DNA of 64,000 nt from Flavicella sp. (GTDB taxonomy: Bacteria; Bacteroidota; Bacteroidia; Flavobacteriales; Flavobacteriaceae). The notes under the pieces are model-generated. The model was not told the DNA's origin and searched no databases. It worked only from the letters and a program-made list of their open reading frames with translations. Positions 52,268 through 60,805 of the stretch are shown here, one piece after another (position 1 is the first letter of the stretch; each line of letters starts with the position of its first letter). The stretch covers positions 1-64,000 of the forward strand of contig NZ_JAQWGB010000017.1 in NCBI RefSeq assembly GCF_029238425.1. Reading direction: 5' to 3'. A program made the position numbers and the translations under genes.

Positions 52268-52292
52268 AAGCCGCAATTTGCGGCTTTTTTTA
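52268..52292 (+). terminator. Terminator after folE
   Basis: An 8-bp GC-rich stem AAGCCGCA/TGCGGCTT with a 3-nt loop, then a T-run. Confidence 0.85.
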
Positions 52293-52328
52293 TTCATTTT
52301 TTTCACAGAATACAATTAGAATTAAAAC

Positions 52329-52336
52329 TATCTTTG
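52329..52336 (+). promoter_or_regulatory. Promoter -7 element before the UUG-started helicase
   Basis: TATCTTTG, an exact TAnnTTTG match 20 bases before the TTG codon at 52357. Confidence 0.55.
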
Positions 52337-52356
52337 CAGTCTAAAATTATAAGGTT

Positions 52357-53475
52357 TTGAGCACATTTTCAGATTTAGGAATCTCTAAGGATTTCCAAAA
52401 GGCATTAAAAGAGAATAAAATTGTTTCTCCAACAGATATTCAAGAGAAATCTATACCTGTTCTATTAAAGCAAAAAACGGATTTTATTGGTTTAGCACAG
52501 ACAGGAACTGGTAAAACAGCTGCTTTTGGTTTGCCGATACTACAAAACATAGATCCTAATAAAAATGAAATTCAAGCTTTGATTTTATCTCCAACAAGAG
52601 AGTTGGTACAGCAAATCAATAAGCAATTGTTTCGTTTCACAAAATATGCTCCAACAAAAATATTTTCAGAAGAATTATATGGTGGGGTTAAAATTGATAT
52701 TCAAATTGAAAAACTGAAAAGACCGACACATTTTATTGTGGCTACTCCGGGTAGATTAGTAGATTTGATAGAGCGTGGAGCGTTAGATTTGACAAAGATC
52801 AAGACTATTGTTTTGGATGAAGCTGATGAAATGCTGAGTATGGGGTTCAAACAAGATTTGAATAGAATTTTAAATTACACAAATGGTACTCGAAACACTT
52901 GGTTGTTTTCTGCTACCATGCCGGAAGAAATTAAAAGAATCATCAATACCTACATGTCACCAAATGCTATAAAAGTGACTGTTGATGTAGATACCTTGAT
53001 CAATAAAAATATTACACATCAATATGCTGTGGTAAATGGAAAAGAGAAATACAATACTTTGGTTTCTTTTCTTGAACAAAATCCAGATGGAAGGGGAATT
53101 GTATTCTGTAAAACAAGGGCTGGTGTTCAGAATTTGACAGAATATTTACAAGAAGATGAGTTTTCTGTAGGTGGTTTAGAAGGTGAAATGGGACAGAGGG
53201 ACCGTGATAAGGTAATGCGAGCCTTTAAAAACGGGTCGAGACAAATTTTAATAGCAACGGATGTTGCTGCCCGTGGTATTGACGTTAAAGATTTGGCATT
53301 TGTCATTCATTACCAATTGCCAGAACAGTTAGAATATTATACCCATAGAAGTGGAAGGACTGCGAGAGCTGGTAAAAAAGGAATTTCTTTGGCGTTGGTT
53401 ACAGCAACGGAATTAGGACGTTTGAGAGAGATAGAAAATGATTTAGAAATTAGAGCAAAACAAGTTAGTATCTAA
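52357..53475 (+). CDS. DEAD-box RNA helicase, minimal core, UUG start
   Basis: A 372-residue helicase consisting of little more than the two RecA domains. Q motif (SPTDIQEKSIP), motif I AQTGTGKT (about 48-55), II DEAD (VLDEADEM), III SAT, V ATDVAARGID and VI HRSGRTARAG are intact. It lacks the basic tail of the RhlE protein at 26.4-27.7 kb. No ATG lies between the promoter and the Q motif region; TTG 52357 follows AAGG at 52351-52354, so UUG is the likely start. The role is RNA unwinding in ribosome assembly or decay. Confidence 0.9.
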   Translation: MSTFSDLGISKDFQKALKENKIVSPTDIQEKSIPVLLKQKTDFIGLAQTGTGKTAAFGLPILQNIDPNKNEIQALILSPTRELVQQINKQLFRFTKYAPTKIFSEELYGGVKIDIQIEKLKRPTHFIVATPGRLVDLIERGALDLTKIKTIVLDEADEMLSMGFKQDLNRILNYTNGTRNTWLFSATMPEEIKRIINTYMSPNAIKVTVDVDTLINKNITHQYAVVNGKEKYNTLVSFLEQNPDGRGIVFCKTRAGVQNLTEYLQEDEFSVGGLEGEMGQRDRDKVMRAFKNGSRQILIATDVAARGIDVKDLAFVIHYQLPEQLEYYTHRSGRTARAGKKGISLALVTATELGRLREIENDLEIRAKQVSI

Positions 53476-53494
53476 TTTTTATTACGACAATAAC

Positions 53495-53527
53495 AAAAGC
53501 CTGTTTACTAAATAAACAGGCTTTTTG
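53495..53527 (+). terminator. Terminator after the second helicase
   Basis: A perfect 13-bp stem AAAAGCCTGTTTA/TAAACAGGCTTTT with a 5-nt loop and following T. Confidence 0.85.
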
Positions 53528-53540
53528 TATATTAGAAAGA

Positions 53541-54590
53541 ATGTTAAAAGAATATAAATATATAATTGTTGGAGCTGGCCTATCAGGTTTGGTTACCGCA
53601 TATAAATTAAAGCAAAAAGGAGAAGAGGATTTTATTATTCTAGAGTCTAGATCAAGAATAGGTGGGAGAATATTGACGAAAGATCATATAGATTTTGGAG
53701 CAACCTGGTTGCAAACCTATCATACAGAACTGCTGGGATTGTTAGAAGAATTAAAAATTAAAGTCTTTGATCAATATTCTAAAGGAAAAAGTGTTCTGGT
53801 CTATAGTTCAATGTCTCCAGTTCATTATTTTGAAATGGATGCTTCTCAACCAGCTTCGAAAAGAGTCGTAGGAGGTACTCGGAAATTGATTGATACTTTG
53901 TATAAATCGGTTGAAGATAAAGTGGTGTTAGCTACTGAAGTTCTCGGCATTCAAAATCAAGGAACGTATATTATGATTAAAACTACCGATAAAAGTTATG
54001 TAGGAGCTAAAGTGGTTTCTACTTTACCACCATTATTAGCATCAGAATTAAATTTTGAGCCAAGTTTACCAGATAGTGTTCAAACAGCCATGGAGCAAAC
54101 GCATACTTGGATGAGCAATGCAATAAAAGTAGGAATTCATTTTGAGACTCCTTTTTGGAAGAAGAAAGGTTTTTCTGGAACCGTAATAGGTCAAGCGAGT
54201 CCTGTTGTAGAACTGTATGATCATACGAATTTTGAAGAAAATACATATGTTTTAAAGGGCTTTGTCAATGAAAGCTTAAGAGAGTTGACATCAGATGCTC
54301 GAAGAGAAAGAATTCTTAACTTTCTAGAAAAGTACTTAGGTGAAGAAGTGCAAAATTATCTGAGCTATGAAGAAAAAGACTGGTCATTGGACACTTATAC
54401 TTCTGGTAAAAGTTTGAATTCCTATTATTTGAGTCCACAATACGGTAATCCAATCTTTCAGGAATTGTATTACGACTCTAAATTAGTATTTTCGGGTACG
54501 GAGACTTCAGAAACTTATGGAGGATATTTAGAAGGAGCCGTTAGGAGTGGCGTTAATGCATTTAAATTAATTTCAAATGAATCTGACTAA
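53541..54590 (+). CDS. Flavin-containing amine oxidase-like protein
   Basis: A 349-residue FAD protein. The dinucleotide site is IIVGAGLSGLVTAYKL (about 8-23) and the second FAD contact ESRSRIGGRI follows. The C-terminal FAD segment FSGTETSETYGGYLEGAVRSG is typical of monoamine oxidase/phytoene desaturase relatives. It is shorter than usual (about 430-450), with a reduced substrate domain. No signal peptide. It overlaps the next small membrane protein gene by 14 bases. Substrate unknown. Confidence 0.82.
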   Translation: MLKEYKYIIVGAGLSGLVTAYKLKQKGEEDFIILESRSRIGGRILTKDHIDFGATWLQTYHTELLGLLEELKIKVFDQYSKGKSVLVYSSMSPVHYFEMDASQPASKRVVGGTRKLIDTLYKSVEDKVVLATEVLGIQNQGTYIMIKTTDKSYVGAKVVSTLPPLLASELNFEPSLPDSVQTAMEQTHTWMSNAIKVGIHFETPFWKKKGFSGTVIGQASPVVELYDHTNFEENTYVLKGFVNESLRELTSDARRERILNFLEKYLGEEVQNYLSYEEKDWSLDTYTSGKSLNSYYLSPQYGNPIFQELYYDSKLVFSGTETSETYGGYLEGAVRSGVNAFKLISNESD

Positions 54591-54843
54591 GTCAAATAAG
54601 TTAATCATAGGCATTCTTTGTGATATCATCGGAATGGGGTCTTATCTGATTCCTGGAGCAGGAGAATTTTTTGATATTATTTGGGCTCCGTTATCATTAT
54701 ATATAATGGTAAAAATGTACAAAGGAACTGAAGGGAAAGTAGCTGGTGCTGTTTCTTTTATAGAAGAAGCCCTTCCAATAGATTTTGTTCCCACGTTTAC
54801 CTTGATGTGGTTGTATACTTATAAATTAAAAAAAGGGCAGTAA
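54577..54843 (+). CDS. Small membrane protein of unknown function
   Basis: An 88-residue protein with two to three hydrophobic segments (LIIGILCDIIGMGSYLIPGA, IIWAPLSLYIMVKMY, and TFTLMWLYTYKL). The start overlaps the amine oxidase gene by 14 bases, which suggests translational coupling. I associate this general pattern with uncharacterised flavobacterial proteins but cannot name a family. The bidirectional terminator overlaps its stop. Confidence 0.7.
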   Translation: MNLTKSNKLIIGILCDIIGMGSYLIPGAGEFFDIIWAPLSLYIMVKMYKGTEGKVAGAVSFIEEALPIDFVPTFTLMWLYTYKLKKGQ

Positions 54844-54862
54844 AATTAGTACCGCCCTTTTT
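54830..54862. terminator. Bidirectional terminator between convergent genes
   Basis: AAAAA-GGGC-A-GTA (54830-54842) pairs with TAC-C-GCCC-TTTTT (54850-54862), one internal mismatch, loop of 7. Confidence 0.75.
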
Positions 54863-54866
54863 ATAT

Positions 54867-55325
54867 TTATTGTACGGCTACATAAATTGAAGCTTCTCCG
54901 TTAGTAGGGTTCATTGCTTTTTCGTCATAGATTTCTATGTCAGTTGTATACCTTCTGTTTAAATTTGTATTCCAAATTTTTCTCCAGGTATTGATAACGG
55001 CATCTTTTGTTAAGTCGCCTTTTGCCGTAAATTTTTTGTATTGTGCCTTAGGCACTATTTTTACAGACAACTCTTCTGGAATTTTATCTAGATTAGAAAC
55101 CTCATGACCAAGGACCATGGTGTAATTGCCATTGTGATCAGACTCATAGTCGGTATACAAAGCATAGATAGTTTCATTTTTTTTATGAGCCAATTCTTTT
55201 AAAGATTGGGTTTGCATAAATTCCTGCCATAATTTAGGGATTTGTACTTCTGCCTTTCCGGCATGATTTGAGGTTCTTGTCTCAATTCCAACAATGGCCA
55301 ATGCATCTTTTTCTACAGTATTCAT
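54867..55325 (-). CDS. GyrI-like / AraC effector-binding domain protein
   Basis: A 152-residue stand-alone small-molecule-binding protein, starting at ATG 55325 (MNTVEKDALAIVGIETRTSN). The repeated beta-alpha-beta halves, with IPKLWQEFMQT in the first and VINTWRKIWNT in the second, and the closing DIEIYDEKA-N-P-x-N-G-EASIYVAVQ are typical of the GyrI-like domain. Related domains bind drugs and dyes or sense ligands for regulators. It lies 65 bases downstream of a WYL regulator on the same strand and is probably co-regulated with it. Confidence 0.72.
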   Translation of the reverse strand: MNTVEKDALAIVGIETRTSNHAGKAEVQIPKLWQEFMQTQSLKELAHKKNETIYALYTDYESDHNGNYTMVLGHEVSNLDKIPEELSVKIVPKAQYKKFTAKGDLTKDAVINTWRKIWNTNLNRRYTTDIEIYDEKAMNPTNGEASIYVAVQ

Positions 55326-55390
55326 AGGTGTTAAATTTTTAATTCTTTTCAAAAATAAACACGGTAAATGACAGAGGTATGTCAGGGGTG

Positions 55391-56086
55391 TTATTTGTCT
55401 TTATAATAATTTTTATAAAACTCTTCTAAAGTCATATTATGAGATTCAAAATGAACAAGTGTTCGTTTTATATTTTGAATGCGATCTACCCTAAACATTC
55501 TAAATTCTTGTCGCAATCTGCAAAAAGCTATTAGCAACCAATTCTCTTGTGTGCTATAGAGCGCAAAAGGTTCTACTTCTCTTTTAGATTCTTTTGATTG
55601 TAGAGATAGATAATTAATTTCTAAAAGTTCAAAATTGGTGATGGCAGACTGTAAAAGCATTAAGTAATTACTTGTCTTTTGTTCTTGAAAATTGGCATTA
55701 AAATATATTCTATCCGATAGTAGGGTTGTCTTTTCTTTTTGTTGTGATTTTAGAGTGGCCTTTATTTTTAAAATGGCCTCACTATAGTGTTTGGTAAAAG
55801 AGGAATCTTTGTTTTTTAGAATCAGTTGTTCTGCAGTAATCAAAGCATTCGCCTCCTCTTCGGTAAACATAACTGGTGGCAATTTGTAACCTTCCATCAG
55901 AGAATGACCTTTCCCTTCTTCAGTAAATACAGGAATACCAGAGTTTTCTAAAGTTCGAATATCGCGATATATAGTTCTAATACTAACTTTATGTTTTTCA
56001 GCTAGACTTCTAGCTGTCGTAATATGCTGTGATTGTAATTGAGTGAGAATAGAAGTAAGTCTTGATATTCTAGGTTTTTCTTCCAT
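55391..56086 (-). CDS. YafY-type transcriptional regulator (HTH + WYL domain)
   Basis: A 231-residue regulator. The N-terminal DeoR-like winged helix (about 1-60; TARSLAEKHKVSIRTIYRDI) binds DNA, and the WYL domain (about 140-230; INYLSLQSKESKREVEPFAL, NWLLIAFCRLRQEFRMFRVD) senses a ligand, possibly a nucleic acid fragment or small molecule. The linker LPPVMFTEEEANAL is standard for the family. The gene downstream encodes a GyrI-like protein. No defence genes adjoin it, so a role in phage defence is not suggested. Confidence 0.88.
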   Translation of the reverse strand: MEEKPRISRLTSILTQLQSQHITTARSLAEKHKVSIRTIYRDIRTLENSGIPVFTEEGKGHSLMEGYKLPPVMFTEEEANALITAEQLILKNKDSSFTKHYSEAILKIKATLKSQQKEKTTLLSDRIYFNANFQEQKTSNYLMLLQSAITNFELLEINYLSLQSKESKREVEPFALYSTQENWLLIAFCRLRQEFRMFRVDRIQNIKRTLVHFESHNMTLEEFYKNYYKDK

Positions 56087-56201
56087 ATAGTTTTAGTTGA
56101 TGAACAAATGTTAACAGGTTTTTTGCTTTTGGTTAACGGTGTTTTATGTTTGATTAATTGCGATTGTAAGCTAATGATAATATTTTTAGAATAAAAAAAG
56201 G

Positions 56202-57035
56202 ATGCTATTTAAAACTGTTTTTAGACTAGGCTTCTTGTGTCTATGTATCATAAATATACAAGAAATAAGGGGTCAAATTAAAGGACGAATTATGAATGAT
56301 TCAGTTCCTGTGGAAGGAATTCATGTATTAAACTTAAATAATGATTTGGGAGCTGTAACCAATGAAAATGGCGAGTTTGAAATTGAAACGAGTTTGAATG
56401 ATACATTATTTTTTTCGGGAGTGAAATATTTACCAAAAAAAATAGTAATTGAAGAAATGATAAGTATTCAGAAAAACATGACAGTTGAGTTGGAAGAATT
56501 TACCAATGAATTAAATGAAGTTTTTTTAGATAATAAGAACGTTCTTTTAGTTAGTCTTGGTGGAAAAGACACTTCCGATACAATTGAGCTCTCTTCTATC
56601 GCTTTGGATTTTACCTTTGTTCCATTGAATGAACCCTATGAAATGACTGTTGATGAGATACTGGCATCAAGCAATGATGATATTTCACTTTTTAAAGGTG
56701 GTGGTGGGGCTAATCTTATAGAGCTTGTAGGGATATTATTGAGTCCTTTAGCCAAAATTGGAAAAACGAGGAGATCTGAGAAAAAAACAAGTAAAAAGCG
56801 AAAAAAAAATCATGAGAAAGAGGTTTCAGAGGCTTTGGATAAAATTAGACCTGATTTTGGTGATAAGTTTTTTATAGGAATTTTAAAGCTTCCAGAGGCT
56901 CATATTGATTTATTTATCAAGCATTGTGTATCAAAAGGTATTGCTGAATTGTATGTTAGGAATGATAAATTTGGGATTATGGAAGTGTTTCTAGAGGAAA
57001 TAAAAGGATACAAAACTCTACATAACTTGAAATGA
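56202..57035 (+). CDS. Exported protein with CarboxypepD-reg-like domain
   Basis: A 277-residue protein. The N-terminal hydrophobic segment (about 3-24) is a signal peptide. A carboxypeptidase regulatory-like beta domain (about 25-100; IKGRIMNDSVPVEGIHVLNL, GAVTNENGEFEIETSLNDTL) resembles the N-terminal plug-side domain of TonB receptors but is not followed by a barrel. The C-terminal part is basic and helical (KTRRSEKKTSKKRKKNH) and unrecognised. Function unknown; proteins of this kind are common at the flavobacterial surface. Confidence 0.72.
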   Translation: MLFKTVFRLGFLCLCIINIQEIRGQIKGRIMNDSVPVEGIHVLNLNNDLGAVTNENGEFEIETSLNDTLFFSGVKYLPKKIVIEEMISIQKNMTVELEEFTNELNEVFLDNKNVLLVSLGGKDTSDTIELSSIALDFTFVPLNEPYEMTVDEILASSNDDISLFKGGGGANLIELVGILLSPLAKIGKTRRSEKKTSKKRKKNHEKEVSEALDKIRPDFGDKFFIGILKLPEAHIDLFIKHCVSKGIAELYVRNDKFGIMEVFLEEIKGYKTLHNLK

Positions 57036-57058
57036 GTTTGTGATTTTTTTACTTAAAC

Positions 57059-57547
57059 CTATAGGAGTTCGATTTTATTCAATCGTAATTCGAAATCTTC
57101 GCTTTTTTTGTTTCCTATCAAAAAAACAATTTCAGAAATACTGTTTTCTTGAAAATTAGTGAGTTCCATTTTTCTTCCTCGATACATAGGAATAAAGTCT
57201 TGGAGAATAAATTCAATGTCTTGCCATTCATTGGTCGTTTTGAATGGATGTATGTATGAATGTTTTTGAGTGCTGTTTTCTTTTATTCTTACTTGATAAT
57301 TTTTAGTATCCCCTTTTAAAGAAATCTTTATTTTTGAAAAATCCGCAATATTTATTTTTGGAAAAGTATACTTTACCATGGCAAAACCTCCATTGTTTTC
57401 GAGAGAAACAGATCCTCTAAAAACTCCGTTGTTTTGATCGACTAAAAACTCACTTTTAGAAATGCCACCCATGACAAAATCATTGACAATTCTCCATTGA
57501 GAAATATCAATGTTGTTATTAAAGTCGAAGAGCTTACTTTCTTGCAT
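57059..57547 (-). CDS. CIA30 domain protein (complex I intermediate-associated protein 30 family)
   Basis: A 162-residue protein made of one CIA30/NDUFAF1-like jelly roll. WRIVNDFVMGGISKSEF (about 17-33), FRGSVSLENNGGFAMVKY and LKGDTKNYQVRI are the family segments. In bacteria the role is unknown; carbohydrate or ligand binding is possible from the fold. No signal peptide. It lies 10 bases downstream of gcvT on the same strand. Confidence 0.82.
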   Translation of the reverse strand: MQESKLFDFNNNIDISQWRIVNDFVMGGISKSEFLVDQNNGVFRGSVSLENNGGFAMVKYTFPKINIADFSKIKISLKGDTKNYQVRIKENSTQKHSYIHPFKTTNEWQDIEFILQDFIPMYRGRKMELTNFQENSISEIVFLIGNKKSEDFELRLNKIELL

Positions 57548-57557
57548 CTCTAAAAAA

Positions 57558-58640
57558 TTATTTTTTATAAAATGGCATTTTTACAACCTGTGCTTTTAGC
57601 GAGCGTTTTCTTACTTTGATGTATATTTCACTTCCAATTTTTGAAAACTCAGTAGATACATATCCCATACCAATTCCTTTTTTAACGGAGGGTCCCATTG
57701 TACCAGAAGTAACAATACCAATTGCTTTTCCTTCTGCATCGACAATTTCATAATCTTTTCTTGGCACACCGCGGTCGATCAATTCAAAGCCTACTAATTT
57801 TTTAGAAACACCTGTTTCTTTTTGAGTTTTTAAAAAGTCACTATTTGTAAACTCATTATTAAACTTTGTAATCCATCCTAATCCAGCCTCTAAAGGAGAT
57901 GTAGTGTCATTGATGTCGTTTCCATATAAACAATAACCCATTTCTAAACGAAGGGTGTCTCTTGCTGCTAATCCAACAGGTTTGATATCAAAATCAGCTC
58001 CTGCCTCAAAAACTTTGTTCCAAATTTGTTCTACCTCTGAGTTTTTGCAATAAATTTCAAAACCTCCCGAACCAGTATAGCCTGTTGCAGATATAATTAC
58101 ATGCTCAATTCCTGCAAAATCTCCCACTTTAAAAGTGTAAAATTTAATAGCGGCTAAGTCAACTGATGTCAAGCTTTGCATCGCTTCTACAGATTTAGGT
58201 CCTTGTATGGCCAATAAAGAATAAGCGTCAGATAAATTCCTCATCGTAACATTTGCTTCATTCTTAGCACTAATCCAGTTCCAATCTTTTTCAATGTTAG
58301 ATGCATTTACGACAAGTAAATAGGTGTTTTCTTTAATTCTATAAACTAAAAGATCATCCACAATACCTCCATCTTCATTTGGCAAACAACTATATTGAGC
58401 ATCTCCGATGTTTAGTTTAGAAGCGTCATTGGTTGTAACTTTTTGAATTAATTCTAATGCACCGTCACCTTCAATTAAAAATTCACCCATATGAGATACA
58501 TCAAAAACACCAACACTTTCCCTTACAGTACTGTGTTCTGCATTTACACCTTCGTATTGAATAGGCATATTGTAGCCAGCAAAGGGTAAAATTTTAGCAC
58601 CTAAAGATTCGTGAATATGGTTTAACTGTACGTTTTTCAT
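57558..58640 (-). CDS. gcvT: Aminomethyltransferase (glycine cleavage system T protein)
   Basis: A 360-residue folate-dependent enzyme. It transfers the methylene group of the aminomethyl-H protein to tetrahydrofolate in glycine breakdown. [48 protein letters not shown], and [20 protein letters not shown] are diagnostic in order. The C-terminal barrel includes [22 protein letters not shown]. gcvH and gcvP are not in the window. A CIA30 gene follows. Confidence 0.95.
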   Translation of the reverse strand: MKNVQLNHIHESLGAKILPFAGYNMPIQYEGVNAEHSTVRESVGVFDVSHMGEFLIEGDGALELIQKVTTNDASKLNIGDAQYSCLPNEDGGIVDDLLVYRIKENTYLLVVNASNIEKDWNWISAKNEANVTMRNLSDAYSLLAIQGPKSVEAMQSLTSVDLAAIKFYTFKVGDFAGIEHVIISATGYTGSGGFEIYCKNSEVEQIWNKVFEAGADFDIKPVGLAARDTLRLEMGYCLYGNDINDTTSPLEAGLGWITKFNNEFTNSDFLKTQKETGVSKKLVGFELIDRGVPRKDYEIVDAEGKAIGIVTSGTMGPSVKKGIGMGYVSTEFSKIGSEIYIKVRKRSLKAQVVKMPFYKK

Positions 58641-58868
58641 GAGTTTGAATTTAAAATCAATTGTGATTGCAAATTAAAGAAATTTTAATGCAAGAAATGA
58701 ATCAAAACTAAGAAATCCTTGACCAATTATTCGAATAGGGCTTTATATATTGTTATACAGTAGTCATTAATTAAATGCATCATCTTGATAAAAACTGATA
58801 TGGCTGGATTTTATCTGAACATTACTGGTATTCTGTTTTGAATAAGGATTTTAAAAAAGGTATTTCTG

Positions 58869-58876
58869 TACATTTG
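58869..58876 (+). promoter_or_regulatory. Sulfatase promoter -7 element
   Basis: TACATTTG, an exact TAnnTTTG match. An ATG at 58882 would be leaderless. The in-frame ATG at 58903 lies about 21 nt downstream of the predicted start site. The rest of the 241-base gap to gcvT holds nothing recognised. Confidence 0.5.
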
Positions 58877-58902
58877 AAAGAATGAATGACAAAAAGAATA
58901 GT

Positions 58903-60762
58903 ATGAAGATCAATTATTATGTAGTGATGATAGCACTTTTTTTAGGTGTAAAGGGGAGTTCCCAATCACAACCCAATATATTATGGATCGTTACAGATGA
59001 TCATCGAGCAGATGCATTGGCATGTTTTAATGAAGCAACTACAGGAGAAAAAGAAAGTGCTCTTGGATATGTATCCTCTCCCAATTTGGATCAGTTGGCA
59101 AAAGAAGGAGCTTTGTTTGTGAATGCCTTTTGTAATTCTCCGGCATGTGGACCTTCTAGAGGTTCTATGCTCAGTGGGAGATATCCTTTTAAATCTGGAC
59201 ATTATTCTTTCAATCCAACGCATCAAGCTCCAGATTTTACAAAACCTACTTTTCCTCAAGAATTACAAAAGAGCGGATATAATACAGCTTTATTTGGAAA
59301 AGATGGCTGCTACATTTTTCAATGGGGACCTGGACAAGGTTTTAAAAATGCGCATCATTACAATTCATCTGTTAGTTTCAAACACGATTTGCAAAAGCAT
59401 GATATTGGTGATTTTTGGAACCAACCTGTTTATTTGAAAAATACCTGGAAAAATTTAGGAACTGAAGAACGTGTGAAGTATCCAGATGGAACGATTGAAA
59501 ATTATTTTATCAGTAAAAAAGAAGGTGAAATATCTGATGAAGATAAAAAATTAAAGAAAAGGATTGAAAAAGATTATGAAATATTACGTGCTTATAAAAG
59601 GTACAATAAAGATTTGATCATTGGTGGTCAAAATCCACTTCCTGCAGGAGAAACCATTGATGCAAAAATAGTAGAGGAGTTTCAGAGTTATTTAGAGAAT
59701 CAAGATGGTAGTTATAAAACAACTTGGGGAGAAAACAGAAAGGGAGCGGAGTCTGGCAAGCCTTTGATGATAAACTTAGGTTTTCATTTACCGCATACGC
59801 CTGTATTACCTCCAAAGTCATTTAGAGATACATTTAAGAAAAAAAGCTACAGAGTTCCTGATTTTGATGCGAAAGATTTGAATAAGTATACACCTCAAAT
59901 GAAAAAACTGTATAAAAACTTGAATATGCATGAGATGTCTTATGAAGATAAGATACAGGCAATTCAAGATTATTATGCATTCTGCGCTTATGGGGATGCC
60001 TTGATAGGTGAGGCGGTGAATTCATTTAAAAAATATTGTAAAAAAAATAACCAAGAATATTTGATTCTATTTACAGTTGGAGATCATGGTTGGCATTTGG
60101 GCGAGCAGGGTATTGAAGCTAAATTTGGTCCTTGGGAGAAATCAACCAAAGGTGCGATGATTTTGGTTTCATCTGATACATCAAAAGTGCCACAAGGGAT
60201 AGTCCAAAATCAATTGATAGAATATGTTGATATTGCACCAACATTGTTAAAAACGGCTGGTGTTTCGATAGAGAAAAAACAATATGACTATTTAGATGGA
60301 GTCGATTTGTATGAATTTGTAGGGAATGATAAAGAAGTTCGCGAATACGTATTAGGAGAAATTCATTTGGTTGCTGGTCCGAGAGCTTATTTAAGGTGCA
60401 AAGATTTTGCTTTTTCTATGCGAACGAGGCCCCAAAGGAAATTAACTCCCAACCAAAATGTAAAATGGGCCTTAGAATGTTCTGTAAAAGAAGCCGAATT
60501 GGCCTTGTATGATTTGAGAAATGATCCTAACGAAAGAAAGAATGTTGCGACTGATAAAAAATATAAAAAGTTGGCGACTTGGTTTCGAGAAAAACTTGGG
60601 AATATTGTTCTTGGAGATGGAAGAATTGAGTGTGATTGGTCTCAAGAAAACACCTATAAGAAAAGTGATTTTGCAAAAGGTAGTGATGATAAAAAATTAA
60701 TAATTCCTAAAAAAATAATTCCAAAAATTCAGATAGGAATAAAACAAAAAAACCTCGAATAA
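58903..60762 (+). CDS. Sulfatase, S1 (formylglycine-dependent) family
   Basis: A 619-residue exported sulfatase starting at ATG 58903, which gives a good signal peptide (MKINYYVVMIALFLGVKGSS); ATG 58882 adds seven residues. Metal-binding aspartates are in WIVTDDHRAD. The maturation motif is Cys82-Gly-Pro-Ser-Arg86 (SPACGPSRGSM), so a formylglycine-generating enzyme elsewhere must modify Cys82. TVGDHGWHLGEQG holds the later metal ligands. The length and iduronate-2-sulfatase-like arrangement suggest action on a sulfated polysaccharide such as carrageenan or ulvan. No T9SS tail. No susCD pair or other CAZyme lies beside it. Confidence 0.9.
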   Translation: MKINYYVVMIALFLGVKGSSQSQPNILWIVTDDHRADALACFNEATTGEKESALGYVSSPNLDQLAKEGALFVNAFCNSPACGPSRGSMLSGRYPFKSGHYSFNPTHQAPDFTKPTFPQELQKSGYNTALFGKDGCYIFQWGPGQGFKNAHHYNSSVSFKHDLQKHDIGDFWNQPVYLKNTWKNLGTEERVKYPDGTIENYFISKKEGEISDEDKKLKKRIEKDYEILRAYKRYNKDLIIGGQNPLPAGETIDAKIVEEFQSYLENQDGSYKTTWGENRKGAESGKPLMINLGFHLPHTPVLPPKSFRDTFKKKSYRVPDFDAKDLNKYTPQMKKLYKNLNMHEMSYEDKIQAIQDYYAFCAYGDALIGEAVNSFKKYCKKNNQEYLILFTVGDHGWHLGEQGIEAKFGPWEKSTKGAMILVSSDTSKVPQGIVQNQLIEYVDIAPTLLKTAGVSIEKKQYDYLDGVDLYEFVGNDKEVREYVLGEIHLVAGPRAYLRCKDFAFSMRTRPQRKLTPNQNVKWALECSVKEAELALYDLRNDPNERKNVATDKKYKKLATWFREKLGNIVLGDGRIECDWSQENTYKKSDFAKGSDDKKLIIPKKIIPKIQIGIKQKNLE

Positions 60763-60788
60763 TCTGAGAAAGTTTATTCGAGGTTTTT
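60748..60788. terminator. Terminator after the sulfatase (bidirectional)
   Basis: A 15-bp perfect stem (60748-60762 with 60774-60788) with an 11-nt loop. The sulfatase TAA stop is part of the stem. It also serves thrC on the minus strand. Confidence 0.85.
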
Positions 60789-60805
60789 AATTTTAAATAG
60801 CTTTC

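Noticed and set aside
46911-58818. CTGGATTTTATCCGA before pntAA (46911-46925) and CTGGATTTTATCTGA before the sulfatase (58804-58818)
   Set aside because: A 15-base match with one difference is expected many times by chance among all position pairs in 64 kb of AT-rich sequence, and the downstream genes are functionally unrelated.
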